DNA of 13,005 bases from the NCBI GenBank assembly GCA_964471235.1, contig CAYYGL010000138.1:1-13005 (forward strand), in the 5' to 3' direction. Positions 1-7,899 of this stretch are shown here, piece by piece (position 1 is the stretch's first letter; each line of letters begins with the position of its first letter). The notes beneath the pieces were generated by a model that was given only the letters and a program-made list of their open reading frames with translations, did not search any database and had not been told where the DNA came from. The translations under genes were made by a program, and so were the position numbers. The stretch comes from CAYYGL01 sp964471235. Lineage in GTDB: Bacteria > Calditrichota > Calditrichia > RBG-13-44-9 > J075.

Positions 1-19
1 CAGAGTTTCGCCACATTTG

Positions 20-48
20 CTCGTTCCCAAAGAGACGTTGGGAACGAG
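20..48. repeat. Short palindromic repeat (CTCGTTCCCAA hairpin)
   Basis: CTCGTTCCCAA (20-30) is a perfect inverted repeat of TTGGGAACGAG (38-48), with a seven-base loop. No T tract follows, so it is not a standard intrinsic terminator. From memory, hairpins with GTTCCCA/TGGGAAC arms are dispersed intergenic repeats in many environmental bacteria. That family assignment is recollection, not a search result. Confidence 0.6.
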
Positions 49-388
49 TAGGTAAGAGTGGAAGACATTGCTTTCCATCGCCCATGCCAAACGCCGGGAA
101 GCGAGCAACAGAAAATTTTGAACTCGAAAGAAAATGACCGAACCGTGGGTGTTTTTTTCATCAAAAATTTTTCTTTACCGCAATGATCGCAACAGATATG
201 GGACGGCAGCCGCTACGTGAAAGAGACAAACATCAGTTCGTTGCGATATAACAACCTGAGTAGTTACAAAACTTCTAAAGGTCTTCGGGATGTAGACAGA
301 CAAAAATTTTAAGAAAAATAAAATGTTATTTTCGTCATAACAAGAAATGTGGTATATCCTATGTTTGGATACAATGTGTTGAGATTAT

Positions 389-453
389 TCTATTTAAACG
401 TACATTAACCGAAGGCAACCTCTTCACCTTTCCATATTGCTCATTTAAATAGA
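389..453 (+). promoter_or_regulatory. 10-bp inverted repeat in the leader of the sugar operon
   Basis: TCTATTTAAA (389-398) pairs perfectly with TTTAAATAGA (444-453) across a 45-base spacer. In RNA it could close a large stem-loop just before the AGGAGG at 462-467. In DNA it could be two half-sites. It is AT-rich, so chance occurrence is possible, and no regulator can be named. Confidence 0.25.
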
Positions 454-497
454 GTCCGTTCAGGAGGGAAATAAATTTATTAGCTAAGAATGGCATT

Positions 498-1100
498 ATG
501 AACCAACAGCATTTATTGAAACGATTATTTGACATAGTTTTTGCCTTTCTTGGCTTGCTTTTATTTTTTCCCCTGATGGTTATTATCTCAATCGTAATTT
601 TGATCACCTCTCCGGGACCGATCCTGTATCCGGCAAAGCGGGTTGGCAAAGGGGGTAAAATTTTTAAGATGTATAAATTCAGGACGATGGTGAGAGATGC
701 GGATAAAATGGGACCGTTGGTAACTGCCGGCAATGATCCCCGCATTACCTCTGTGGGTCGATTCTTACGACGTTCCAAATGGGATGAGTTGCCATCTCTG
801 TGGAATGTGTTAAAAGGCGACATGAGCTTTGTCGGACCCCGCCCGGAAAATCCCAAATCCGCCAGCTTATACACGGAGGAGCAAAAAAAGGTTTTATCGG
901 TTAAGCCGGGCATTACCAGCCTGGCAACTATTAAATACCGGAATGAAGAGGAAATCTTAGAAAAAGCGGAAAGCCTGGAAAAGGCTTATTACCAGATCAT
1001 GCAAGATAAATTGAATATCGAATTGGAATATATTGATAATCAATCGCTCCGAAATGATATCCGTATTATTCTGCAAACCCTTAAGGAGATTGTTAAATGA
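498..1100 (+). CDS. Monotopic phosphoglycosyl transferase (PglC/WcaJ-type sugar transferase)
   Basis: This enzyme class moves a sugar-1-phosphate from a nucleotide sugar onto undecaprenyl phosphate at the inner face of the cytoplasmic membrane, the first step in building a surface glycan. The protein has 200 residues, the size of the minimal PglC-like form without the extra membrane helices of WcaJ/WbaP. Residues 10-37 form one hydrophobic segment broken by Pro25, as in the re-entrant helix of this family. KMYKFRTM (57-64), DPRIT (80-84), the catalytic Asp-Glu in DELP (96-99) and FVGPRPE (111-117) are all present. The ATG at 498 is the only ATG start before an in-frame stop at 450-452, but it lacks a close ribosome binding site; AGGAGG is about 30 bases away. 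It ends in an ATGA overlap with the aminotransferase gene, so translation is probably coupled. The sugar substrate cannot be read from the sequence. Confidence 0.93.
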   Translation: MNQQHLLKRLFDIVFAFLGLLLFFPLMVIISIVILITSPGPILYPAKRVGKGGKIFKMYKFRTMVRDADKMGPLVTAGNDPRITSVGRFLRRSKWDELPSLWNVLKGDMSFVGPRPENPKSASLYTEEQKKVLSVKPGITSLATIKYRNEEEILEKAESLEKAYYQIMQDKLNIELEYIDNQSLRNDIRIILQTLKEIVK

Positions 1101-2296
1101 TAAAGCCTCGTGACCAATTCCTGCCCTATTGTCTTCCTCTCATTGGCGAGGAAGAAATTGCGGAAGTAACAGACTCCTTGCGTTCCGGCTGGGTAACCAC
1201 CGGTCCCAAAGTAAAACAATTTGAAGCGGATGTGCAAAAATACGTGGGGTGCAGCCATGCGATTGCCGTCAACTCCTGCACCGGTGGTTTGCATATCGGG
1301 TTAACCGCCCTGGGAGTGGGTTCCGGTGACGAGGTTATCTTACCCTCTCTCACTTTTTGTGCCACTGCCAATGTGGTGGTACACCGGGGTGCCAAACCGG
1401 TACTGGTGGAAGTCAAAGAAGATTTCAATATCTCCCCGGAAGCGGTGGAAGCAGCCATTACCCCGCGCACCAAAGCCATCATGCCGGTACATTACGGTGG
1501 GATGGCGTGTGATTTGAAAGAGATTTATGAAATTGCCGCTAAACATAACCTGTCGGTGCTGGAAGACGGCGCCCATGCCATTGGAATTACTTATAATGGG
1601 ATGAAAATCGGCTCGGATGACCTGGTATTGCAGGAATGGCATAAAGGAGTCAACAGCGCGGTGGTGTATTCCTTTTATGCCACCAAAAACATGACCACCG
1701 GCGAAGGTGGGTTAATTGCCACTGCCCAGGACGATCTGGCAAAACACATGCGCACCTTGAGTTTGCATGGGATGAGCCGCGACGCCTGGAAACGTTACTC
1801 CAGCGCCGGGTCCTGGTATTACGAAGTTATCGACAGCGGATATAAGTATAACATGACCGATATCCAGGCGGCATTGGGAATTCATCAACTCCGTCGGCTG
1901 GATGGCTTTATTGAAAAACGTATCCGGTATGCCCGGATGTACGACGAAGCTTTTGCATCATTGCCGGAATTGACGACTCCTATCCGATACCCGGACCGTC
2001 TCCATGCCTATCACCTCTATGTTGTCCGGTTGAATTCCAACCGCCTGTCCATCGACCGGGCACAGTTTATTGAGAAATTAAAAGAATATAACATTGGCGC
2101 CAGCGTGCATTACATACCGGTTCATCTACATCCCTTTTATCAAAAGGAATATGGATATAAACGGGGGGATTTACCCCTAACTGAAGAAATTTACGATAGC
2201 ATTGTCTCTTTACCATTGTACCCAAAAATGACAGAGCAAGATGTCGAGTATGTTATCGAGGTAGTGAAGGAAATTGTTCAAAATCACAGGAGATAG
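1097..2296 (+). CDS. DegT/DnrJ/EryC1/StrS-family PLP aminotransferase
   Basis: Members of this family aminate a keto sugar bound to a nucleotide, using PLP and usually glutamate. The 399-residue length is normal. Visible landmarks are GWVTTGP (31-37), the phosphate-binding region around NSCTGGLH (59-66), Asp157 in EDGAHAIG (the residue that contacts the PLP ring nitrogen) and Lys197 in SFYATKNMTTGEGG, which forms the internal aldimine. HGMSRDAWKRY and the following substrate-loop region are also typical of sugar aminotransferases. It starts at an ATG overlapping the stop of the sugar transferase gene by four bases and is followed four bases later by the SDR gene. With those neighbours it resembles PglE in the bacillosamine pathway, acting on a UDP-4-keto sugar; the exact product is inferred, not shown. 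A QuiN or other amino-sugar route is equally possible. Confidence 0.92.
   Translation: MIKPRDQFLPYCLPLIGEEEIAEVTDSLRSGWVTTGPKVKQFEADVQKYVGCSHAIAVNSCTGGLHIGLTALGVGSGDEVILPSLTFCATANVVVHRGAKPVLVEVKEDFNISPEAVEAAITPRTKAIMPVHYGGMACDLKEIYEIAAKHNLSVLEDGAHAIGITYNGMKIGSDDLVLQEWHKGVNSAVVYSFYATKNMTTGEGGLIATAQDDLAKHMRTLSLHGMSRDAWKRYSSAGSWYYEVIDSGYKYNMTDIQAALGIHQLRRLDGFIEKRIRYARMYDEAFASLPELTTPIRYPDRLHAYHLYVVRLNSNRLSIDRAQFIEKLKEYNIGASVHYIPVHLHPFYQKEYGYKRGDLPLTEEIYDSIVSLPLYPKMTEQDVEYVIEVVKEIVQNHRR
2288..2294 (+). promoter_or_regulatory. Ribosome binding site fixing the start of the SDR fusion gene
   Basis: AGGAGAT sits six bases before the ATG at 2301. A TTG at 2274 in the same frame would add nine residues, but it has no such site and lies inside the preceding gene. 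The ATG at 2301 is therefore preferred. Confidence 0.8.
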
Positions 2297-2300
2297 ATTT

Positions 2301-3881
2301 ATGTCAGAAAAAACTCGAAAGCAACGGTTTGATTTTGGCAAGGAAGATATCTTGCGGATTGTTGCTGATATCATCATGGTGAATGCCTCTTTTTTGTTTT
2401 CATTGATATTACGTTATTTATGGGCGACCGGAATTGTTGGAAATGTGGGTTCCTCCAAAGAGACCTTTGTCGACTTTTTACATGTATATCTTCATTCGTT
2501 CTGGGTGATTACGATTCTTTCGATAGTTGTTTTCTATAGCAGCGGTTTTTATACCTATGGAAAAGCATATCGGAGCAAAATGAAAGCCTATGTCATTGCC
2601 CAGGCGGTCAGTCTCAGCTACCTTTTTTTCGGAGCGTTTACTTACTTTACCGGCGATTATTTTCAGCTACCCCGGGGAGCCTATTTTCTTTCCTGGGGAA
2701 TCACCCTGGCAATGATTGGCGGTTCACGACTCTGGTCCGATATCTGGCGCTCAATGATTCGTGCCGAGACCCAGTACCTTGCTCAGACCCCTCAGAAACG
2801 GCGGGTGGAAAGAGTGTTGGTGATTGGCGGCGCCGGCTATATCGGTTCGGCTCTTCTGCCCAAAATGCTGGAAAAGGGTTACAAAGTTCGTCTGTTGGAC
2901 CGGTTGATGTTCGGTGAAGAGCCGATTCAGGATGTGAAAGACAATCCCAACCTGGAGATTGTGCAGAGTGATTTCCGGCAGGTTGACCGCGTTGTGGAGG
3001 CGATGCGGGATGTGGATGCCGTCATTCACCTTGGCGCCATTGTGGGCGACCCTGCATGCGCCCTGGATGAGCAATTGACCATCGATATTAACCTGATGGC
3101 AACCAAAATGATTGCTGAAGTGGCTAAAGGGCAGGGGGTGGAACGGTTTATCTTCGCCAGCACTTGCTCGGTTTACGGCGCCAGTGATGATACCCTCGAT
3201 GAGAATTCTACCCTCAACCCGGTTTCCTTATATGCCCGCAGTAAAATCGCCTCGGAACGGGTTTTGATGCAAATGGCGGATGATCGCTTTGCACCGGTTA
3301 TTTTGCGATTTTCCACCATTTACGGACTCTCCGGTAGAACCCGTTTCGATTTAGTGATCAATCTTTTAACGGCAAAAGCGATCACCGAAGGAAAGATCAC
3401 CGTCTTCGGCGGCAGCCAGTGGCGCCCCTTTGTGCATGTGGATGATGCAGCACTGGCGGTTTTCAAATCGCTCCAGGCACCCCTGGAAGTGGTTGACGGT
3501 GAAATCTTTAATGTTGGTTCCGATGAGCAAAATTATACCATCAATCAAATCGCTGAGATTATCCATAAAATGATTCCGAACTCAGAGATCATTAATATGG
3601 GTGATGACACCGATGCCCGAAATTACCGGGTCAGTTTCTATAAAATCCGTAAAAAATTAGGATACCTGCCGCAGTGGACGGTGGAAAAAGGTGTTCGCCA
3701 GGTGGAAGAAGCGCTTCGCTCCGGTAAGGTGAAAAACTATAAAGATGCCAAATACAGCAATGTCAAGTTCCTTACGGAAGAAGGGTCGAACTATCTCCCG
3801 GAACAGAAACAGGATTGGCCGCAGGAATTACTGCACGATACTTCTCCGGTGAACCCCAAGCCCACCATCAAACCGATGTGA
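2301..3881 (+). CDS. Membrane-anchored NAD-dependent epimerase/dehydratase (extended SDR fusion)
   Basis: The 526-residue protein has two parts. Residues about 20-43, 64-84, 95-115 and 125-143 are four hydrophobic segments, like the membrane module at the front of WbpM/PglF/CapD proteins. From about residue 170 an extended SDR begins: GGAGYIGS (176-183) for dinucleotide binding, Asp200 at the end of strand 2 (favouring NAD), FASTCSVYG (285-293) and the catalytic pair Tyr311/Lys315 in YARSK. WbpM-type proteins normally carry a CoA-binding-like domain and a different SDR subclass after the helices. Here the SDR is of the GalE-like class and no room is left for that domain. The gene follows the aminotransferase by four bases, with a good ribosome binding site, so it probably acts on the same nucleotide sugar. 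Epimerase, 4,6-dehydratase and decarboxylase activities are all possible. A polar tail of about 45 residues ends the protein. Confidence 0.88.
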   Translation: MSEKTRKQRFDFGKEDILRIVADIIMVNASFLFSLILRYLWATGIVGNVGSSKETFVDFLHVYLHSFWVITILSIVVFYSSGFYTYGKAYRSKMKAYVIAQAVSLSYLFFGAFTYFTGDYFQLPRGAYFLSWGITLAMIGGSRLWSDIWRSMIRAETQYLAQTPQKRRVERVLVIGGAGYIGSALLPKMLEKGYKVRLLDRLMFGEEPIQDVKDNPNLEIVQSDFRQVDRVVEAMRDVDAVIHLGAIVGDPACALDEQLTIDINLMATKMIAEVAKGQGVERFIFASTCSVYGASDDTLDENSTLNPVSLYARSKIASERVLMQMADDRFAPVILRFSTIYGLSGRTRFDLVINLLTAKAITEGKITVFGGSQWRPFVHVDDAALAVFKSLQAPLEVVDGEIFNVGSDEQNYTINQIAEIIHKMIPNSEIINMGDDTDARNYRVSFYKIRKKLGYLPQWTVEKGVRQVEEALRSGKVKNYKDAKYSNVKFLTEEGSNYLPEQKQDWPQELLHDTSPVNPKPTIKPM

Positions 3882-3907
3882 ACTTTCATCACAACTTGAA
3901 CATGCAT

Positions 3908-3937
3908 AAAAAGCCGCTTTTGCCAGGCGGCTTTTTT
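3908..3937 (+). terminator. Intrinsic terminator of the sugar operon
   Basis: AAAAAGCCGC (3908-3917) pairs with GCGGCTTTTT (3927-3936) around a nine-base loop, and the T run extends to 3937. It lies 26 bases after the SDR gene stop. The A and T runs on both sides mean it could also work on the opposite strand. It marks the end of the three-gene unit. Confidence 0.9.
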
Positions 3938-4195
3938 ATACGGATAGGGGAAAAGAGCCCCCCGGTGTTTTGGCAGGGATAGTTACAAAAAATCCCTGTG
4001 TCATCTTGCTTGATCCCTGAATCCTTCAGAGAAGAAAGAGAATCCGGATGAGACCGGAAATGGGGAGGAAATAAAAAAAATAAATCCCGGATTGATGGTA
4101 AAATTCATTAAATTCCGGCTGATTAGTGCTATGAGGTCGTGTATTACCGATAACTAACGGAATTAACTTCGCCGAGATAGAAAGTCTGCCGGAAG
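3938..4195. other. Non-coding gap between terminator and menD
   Basis: No gene or clear regulatory site is seen. The promoter for menD should lie here, because a terminator closes the gene unit before it. I could not pick out convincing -35/-10 or -33/-7 boxes. The A-rich run near 4070-4082 precedes the gene by about 110 bases. Confidence 0.4.
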
Positions 4196-5968
4196 ATGAA
4201 TCAAACGATTGCTCACCTGAATTCCCTCTGGGGACAACTGATCGTTGAAGAATTAATCCGAAATGGTGGTGACTATTTTTGTATTTCCCCGGGGTCCCGG
4301 TCAACCCCTTTGACGGTTGCCGTGGCAAGAAATCCCCGAAGCCGGTATGTCATTGCCTATGATGAGCGAGGAGCTGCATTTCATGCCCTGGGATATGCCC
4401 GCGCTACCGGGAAACCGGCTGTGCTGATCTGCACCTCCGGAACCGCAGTCGCTAATTATTTCCCGGCAGTGGTGGAAGCCTCGGTCGATCATCTGCCGGT
4501 CATCATCATCTCTGCCGACCGCCCCCCGGAGTTGCGGGAAACCGGCGCCAATCAAACCATCCGACAAACCCATCTCTTTGGTGATTACCTAAAATGGCGT
4601 TTCGAACTGCCCGTACCGGATGAGCACATCTCCCCCCGAATGGTGCTCACCACCATCGATCAGCTTTGTTATCAGGCGCAAACTTGCCCACCGGGTCCTG
4701 TGCATCTCAACTGCCCGTTTCGGGAGCCCTTTTTACCGGAGGATCAAAAGTCGGTGCCCCTTCGGCACCAGGACCTTGAGCACTGGTTGACCACTAATCA
4801 GTCGTTTACTTTCTATTCCACCCACCAGGTAACACCGGGCGCCAAAACAATGGATCGGGCAGCGCAGCTCCTTGCCGGGAGTAAAAATTGTTTGCTGGTG
4901 GCCGGCAGGCTCCACAACCCCACGGACGCGGATGCTGTTTTACAACTGAGCCGTGATCTGGGGCTTCCGCTCTTTGCCGATATTACCTCCGGTTTGCGAC
5001 TTTCGAATCAATCCGATACCATCATTCACTATTTTGATCAGATGCTTTTATCCGGGAAGTTCCACGAGAAGCTCCTGCCCGACCTGGTCGTGCAGTTCGG
5101 GAATCAACCGGTTTCCAAACGATGGCTGCAACTGCTGGAAAAGCATCCCCCTGAAAATTTCATCGGAGTGCAACGTCACCCTTACCGGCAGGACCCGGCG
5201 CACCGGGTAACCCTGCGTATCGAGAGTGATATTGCCCGGTTCTGCAAGGTACTGCAAACAAGCATGACCGGATCCCCACACCCCGGGGATACCTATCGGA
5301 ATACCTTGCGTTCCCTATCCCTAAAAATAGGGGAGCTATTGGCTGAGGAACTTCATCCGGATTGCCCGCTGAGCGACATTGCTGTTGCCCGGCAATTAAC
5401 CTGCATCATCCCGGCAGAACAGGCACTGTTTCTGGCATCCAGCATGCCGGTGCGGGAAATGGATATGGTTGGCTGCCCGGGAAGCAACGTTTCGGTGGCA
5501 GCCAATCGCGGCGCCAGCGGCATTGACGGCACCGTGGCATCAGCTGTTGGCTATGCGGTGGGGGCAAATGCCCCGGTAACGTTGTTCATCGGGGACCTGG
5601 CTTTACTGCATGATCTCAACTCCCTGACCCTGCTCTCCGCTCTGCCGGTGCCGGTCATTCTGGTGGTGATTAACAATCATGGGGGAGGGATTTTTTCCTT
5701 CCTGCCCATTGCCGGGGCAAGAGATATTTTCGATACCTTTTTCGCCACTCCCCATCGATGGAATTTTTCTCATATTGCCGAAATGTTTGATCTGGCATAT
5801 TTTTTTCCCGGGACGACCAGAGAGTTTGTTCATGCTTACCGGCAGGCACAGCGTCAACAGGGGCACACTCTCATCGAGGTGCAGACCGACCGGGGAGAGA
5901 CCACAAAGTTCCATAAACAACTCCAGATGCGCATTCGTCAGTTAATTGATCAATTTATGAACGAGTGA
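4196..5968 (+). CDS. menD: MenD, SEPHCHC synthase of menaquinone biosynthesis
   Basis: MenD is a thiamine diphosphate enzyme that joins isochorismate and 2-oxoglutarate, releasing CO2 and giving 2-succinyl-5-enolpyruvyl-6-hydroxy-3-cyclohexene-1-carboxylate, the first committed step of the classical menaquinone route. The 590-residue length fits the family. SPGSRSTPL (31-39) and DERGAAFHALGYA (56-68) with the conserved ThDP-activating Glu57 are at the front. SADRPPEL and GANQTIRQTHLFG follow. Near the end are NRGASGIDG (437-445), GD at 466-467 and NN at 493-494, which form the ThDP/Mg motif. The ATG is the only ATG start, as an in-frame TAG lies at 4178-4180; only GGAAG directly precedes it, so initiation may be weak. 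No other men gene is seen in the window. The downstream hydrolase gene begins six bases after its stop, so the two are probably cotranscribed. Confidence 0.96.
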   Translation: MNQTIAHLNSLWGQLIVEELIRNGGDYFCISPGSRSTPLTVAVARNPRSRYVIAYDERGAAFHALGYARATGKPAVLICTSGTAVANYFPAVVEASVDHLPVIIISADRPPELRETGANQTIRQTHLFGDYLKWRFELPVPDEHISPRMVLTTIDQLCYQAQTCPPGPVHLNCPFREPFLPEDQKSVPLRHQDLEHWLTTNQSFTFYSTHQVTPGAKTMDRAAQLLAGSKNCLLVAGRLHNPTDADAVLQLSRDLGLPLFADITSGLRLSNQSDTIIHYFDQMLLSGKFHEKLLPDLVVQFGNQPVSKRWLQLLEKHPPENFIGVQRHPYRQDPAHRVTLRIESDIARFCKVLQTSMTGSPHPGDTYRNTLRSLSLKIGELLAEELHPDCPLSDIAVARQLTCIIPAEQALFLASSMPVREMDMVGCPGSNVSVAANRGASGIDGTVASAVGYAVGANAPVTLFIGDLALLHDLNSLTLLSALPVPVILVVINNHGGGIFSFLPIAGARDIFDTFFATPHRWNFSHIAEMFDLAYFFPGTTREFVHAYRQAQRQQGHTLIEVQTDRGETTKFHKQLQMRIRQLIDQFMNE

Positions 5969-5974
5969 CCGGGT

Positions 5975-6772
5975 ATGGCGATTGTTGAGCGATTTGAATT
6001 TGAAGGAGGGGAGGGGCTTAGAGTGGGACGATTTACCCGGCGCATCAATACCACCTGTTATGTTTACCGGGTGGGGGAGACGCTGATTGATACGGGACCG
6101 CCCAACCAGTGGAAATGGATCCGGAAATTCATCCGGCAGCGCCGCATCCGCCAGGTGCTGGTTACCCACCACCATGAAGACCACAGCGGAAACGGGGCGC
6201 CTATTCAACAGGAGTTGGGGATACCGGTTTACGCACCACCGGCGACGATGCCTTATTTAATAAACGGCTATAAAGTGCACCTGTATCGCCGCATTGTCTG
6301 GGGAAAACCCGGTGTGTACGAGGCTCTCCCCCTGCCGCCGGAGTTCCGGGCGTCTGACGGCAGAATATTCAAGGTAATTCCGGCTCCCGGGCATTCGCCG
6401 GATATGCATTGTATTTTACTCACTGACAAAGGTTGGTTGTTTACCGGCGACTTGTATATTTCCCACAAACCCTCATTCTCCCGGGTGGAAGAAAAGCCAT
6501 TAATTGAAATTGGTAGTCTCCGTAAGGTTCTGGAAGAAGATTTTCAGACCGTATATTGCGGGCACCGGGGAATGGTGGAAAATGGGAGGGCGGCGATTGA
6601 AGCAAAGCTGTCCTACCTGGAATCCCTCAAAAAAGCAGTTGAGCAATTGCGGCGTGTTGGAAAATCGGTGCCGGAAATCCGTAATGAACTGCTGGGAAAG
6701 GAAACGTTTTTAAGCTGGGTCACCATGTATCATTTTTCCAAGAAAAATTTAATTGCCAGCCTCTCCGGGTAA
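5975..6772 (+). CDS. MBL-fold metallo-hydrolase
   Basis: This is a metallo-beta-lactamase-fold hydrolase of 265 residues, likely cytoplasmic since no signal peptide is seen. All usual metal ligands are present: H65, H67, D69 and H70 in HHHEDH, H140 in APGHSPD, D159 in FTGDLY and H197 in YCGHRG. A two-metal site is therefore expected. The C-terminal part (about 205-265) is helical and resembles the substrate-side extension of glyoxalase II-like and related thioester or lactone hydrolases. It sits six bases after menD, with no clear ribosome binding site of its own, which suggests coupled translation. The pairing with menD hints at a role near menaquinone metabolism, for example hydrolysis of a thioester intermediate, but the family is broad and this is only contextual. 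Confidence 0.85.
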   Translation: MAIVERFEFEGGEGLRVGRFTRRINTTCYVYRVGETLIDTGPPNQWKWIRKFIRQRRIRQVLVTHHHEDHSGNGAPIQQELGIPVYAPPATMPYLINGYKVHLYRRIVWGKPGVYEALPLPPEFRASDGRIFKVIPAPGHSPDMHCILLTDKGWLFTGDLYISHKPSFSRVEEKPLIEIGSLRKVLEEDFQTVYCGHRGMVENGRAAIEAKLSYLESLKKAVEQLRRVGKSVPEIRNELLGKETFLSWVTMYHFSKKNLIASLSG

Positions 6773-6890
6773 AAGGGAATGGGGATAACGTATAAGGGGG
6801 ATGGGAGCAGCGCTGTTTTTCCCGAGGGGGCAGGTGCTTCACGAAACAAAAGGGTTTTTACGTTTCTCATTGTAGCAGGAGGATAGCCAC

Positions 6891-7757
6891 ATGAAATTAA
6901 CACTTATCGGCACCGGGTTAATGGGGTTTCCGATGTCGGAACGACTGTTAGCTGCCGGTTTCGAGTTAACCGTTTATAATCGCACCCGGGAAAAAGCCCT
7001 GCCCCTGGAAAAACAGGGCGCCCGGGTGGCAGCCTCCCTCCCGGAAGCCTTCCAGGCAGCGGATACCATCCTGTTGATGCTGACCGATGCCCCGGCAATC
7101 CGGGCTGTGTTGTTCCCGGATGAGGTTCGCTCGCTGCTTGCCAGTAGAACCATCATTCAGATGGGCACCATTTTGCCGGTTGAGAGTCAGGAACTCCGGA
7201 GGAAAGTTGAGCGGCAAGGCGGCAAATATCTTGAAGCGCCGGTTCTGGGCAGCATTCCCAATATCAAATCGGGTACCCTGATTACCATGGTCAGCGCGCC
7301 CTCCGAAAGGGACTTCCAAACCTATCGCCCGATATTCCAGGCGTTTAGCAGCGACATTTACTGGGTGGGGGAAGTAGGGAAAGCGGCGGCATTAAAGTTG
7401 GCGCTCAATCAATTGATTGCCAGCCTGACCTCGGCATTCTCTTTAAGCCTGGGCATGATTCGGGAGCGGCAAATCGATGTGGAACTGTTCATGGATATTT
7501 TGCGCAAAAGCGCCCTTTATGCCCCAACCTTTGATAAGAAGCTGCCTCGCATGGTGGCGCGAGATTTCCAGCATCCCAATTTTCCGGCAAAGCATCTCCT
7601 CAAGGATGTAAATTTGATTGCCGAAGAAGCCCGGTCTGCGGGGTTAAACACCGCGGTGGTGGATGGGGTTCGGGAAGTAATTAAGCAGGCGCTTGATGCC
7701 GGTTATGGCGAAGAAGATTATTCGGTGATTTACAATGCCATTCACCCGCCGAAATAA
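6891..7757 (+). CDS. NAD(P)-dependent beta-hydroxyacid dehydrogenase (GLYR/HIBADH family)
   Basis: The protein has 288 residues, the common length for this family of short-chain hydroxyacid oxidoreductases. GTGLMG (7-12) is the Rossmann glycine motif. NRT (30-32) at the end of strand 2 is the pattern linked to NADPH preference in glyoxylate/succinic semialdehyde reductases. EAPVLGS (115-121) takes the place of the family's DAPVSGG substrate loop, with Asp changed to Glu as in GLYR-like members. Lys169 and Asn173 in KAAALKLALN fit the catalytic lysine and its partner. AGGAGG at 6877-6882 gives a good start, eight bases before the ATG. A 118-bp gap separates it from the hydrolase gene, so it may have its own promoter. 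Reduction of glyoxylate or a semialdehyde is likely; the physiological substrate is unknown. Confidence 0.9.
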   Translation: MKLTLIGTGLMGFPMSERLLAAGFELTVYNRTREKALPLEKQGARVAASLPEAFQAADTILLMLTDAPAIRAVLFPDEVRSLLASRTIIQMGTILPVESQELRRKVERQGGKYLEAPVLGSIPNIKSGTLITMVSAPSERDFQTYRPIFQAFSSDIYWVGEVGKAAALKLALNQLIASLTSAFSLSLGMIRERQIDVELFMDILRKSALYAPTFDKKLPRMVARDFQHPNFPAKHLLKDVNLIAEEARSAGLNTAVVDGVREVIKQALDAGYGEEDYSVIYNAIHPPK

Positions 7758-7771
7758 CGCCGGTGATTCGA

Positions 7772-7854
7772 ACACGGGTGACACGAAAGCAAGGATACTC
7801 GCTGATTTTTTTAAAGGGTTATTTGTGAGATTCCGCTTCATCTGCGTGATGTGT
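7772..7854. repeat. Imperfect dyad in the dehydrogenase-permease gap
   Basis: The segment opens with ACACGGGTGACACGAAAGC and closes with CGCTTCATCTGCGTGATGTG. The reverse complement of the right arm aligns with the left arm with gaps over about 30 bases (ACAC, AAGC-GGA, ACTC blocks). A TTTTTTT run lies in the middle. It resembles short intergenic repeats with CTGCGT and ACACGAA words that I recall from environmental genomes. It may also act as a loose transcription stop. Confidence 0.35.
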
Positions 7855-7899
7855 ATTCTATCCGGCACAAATACCATTTATTCTCATCGGGGTTTATAA

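Larger units (their letters stand above)
1..497. other. Non-coding leader region before the sugar operon
   Basis: I see no credible gene in this stretch. It holds a perfect hairpin repeat near its left end, an AT-rich segment around 300-350, and a 10-bp perfect inverted repeat closer to the first gene. TAtgTTTG at 360-367 matches the TAnnTTTG -7 consensus known from Bacteroidota, but I found no matching upstream TTG box, so a promoter there is only a suggestion. An AGGAGG at 462-467 lies about 30 bases before the first ATG of the downstream gene, which is too far for normal ribosome placement. Confidence 0.5.

Noticed and set aside
359..913. 184-residue minus-strand open frame over the sugar transferase gene
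   Set aside because: It overlaps a clear PGT gene in antisense, has no recognisable motif, and is explained as a shadow frame.
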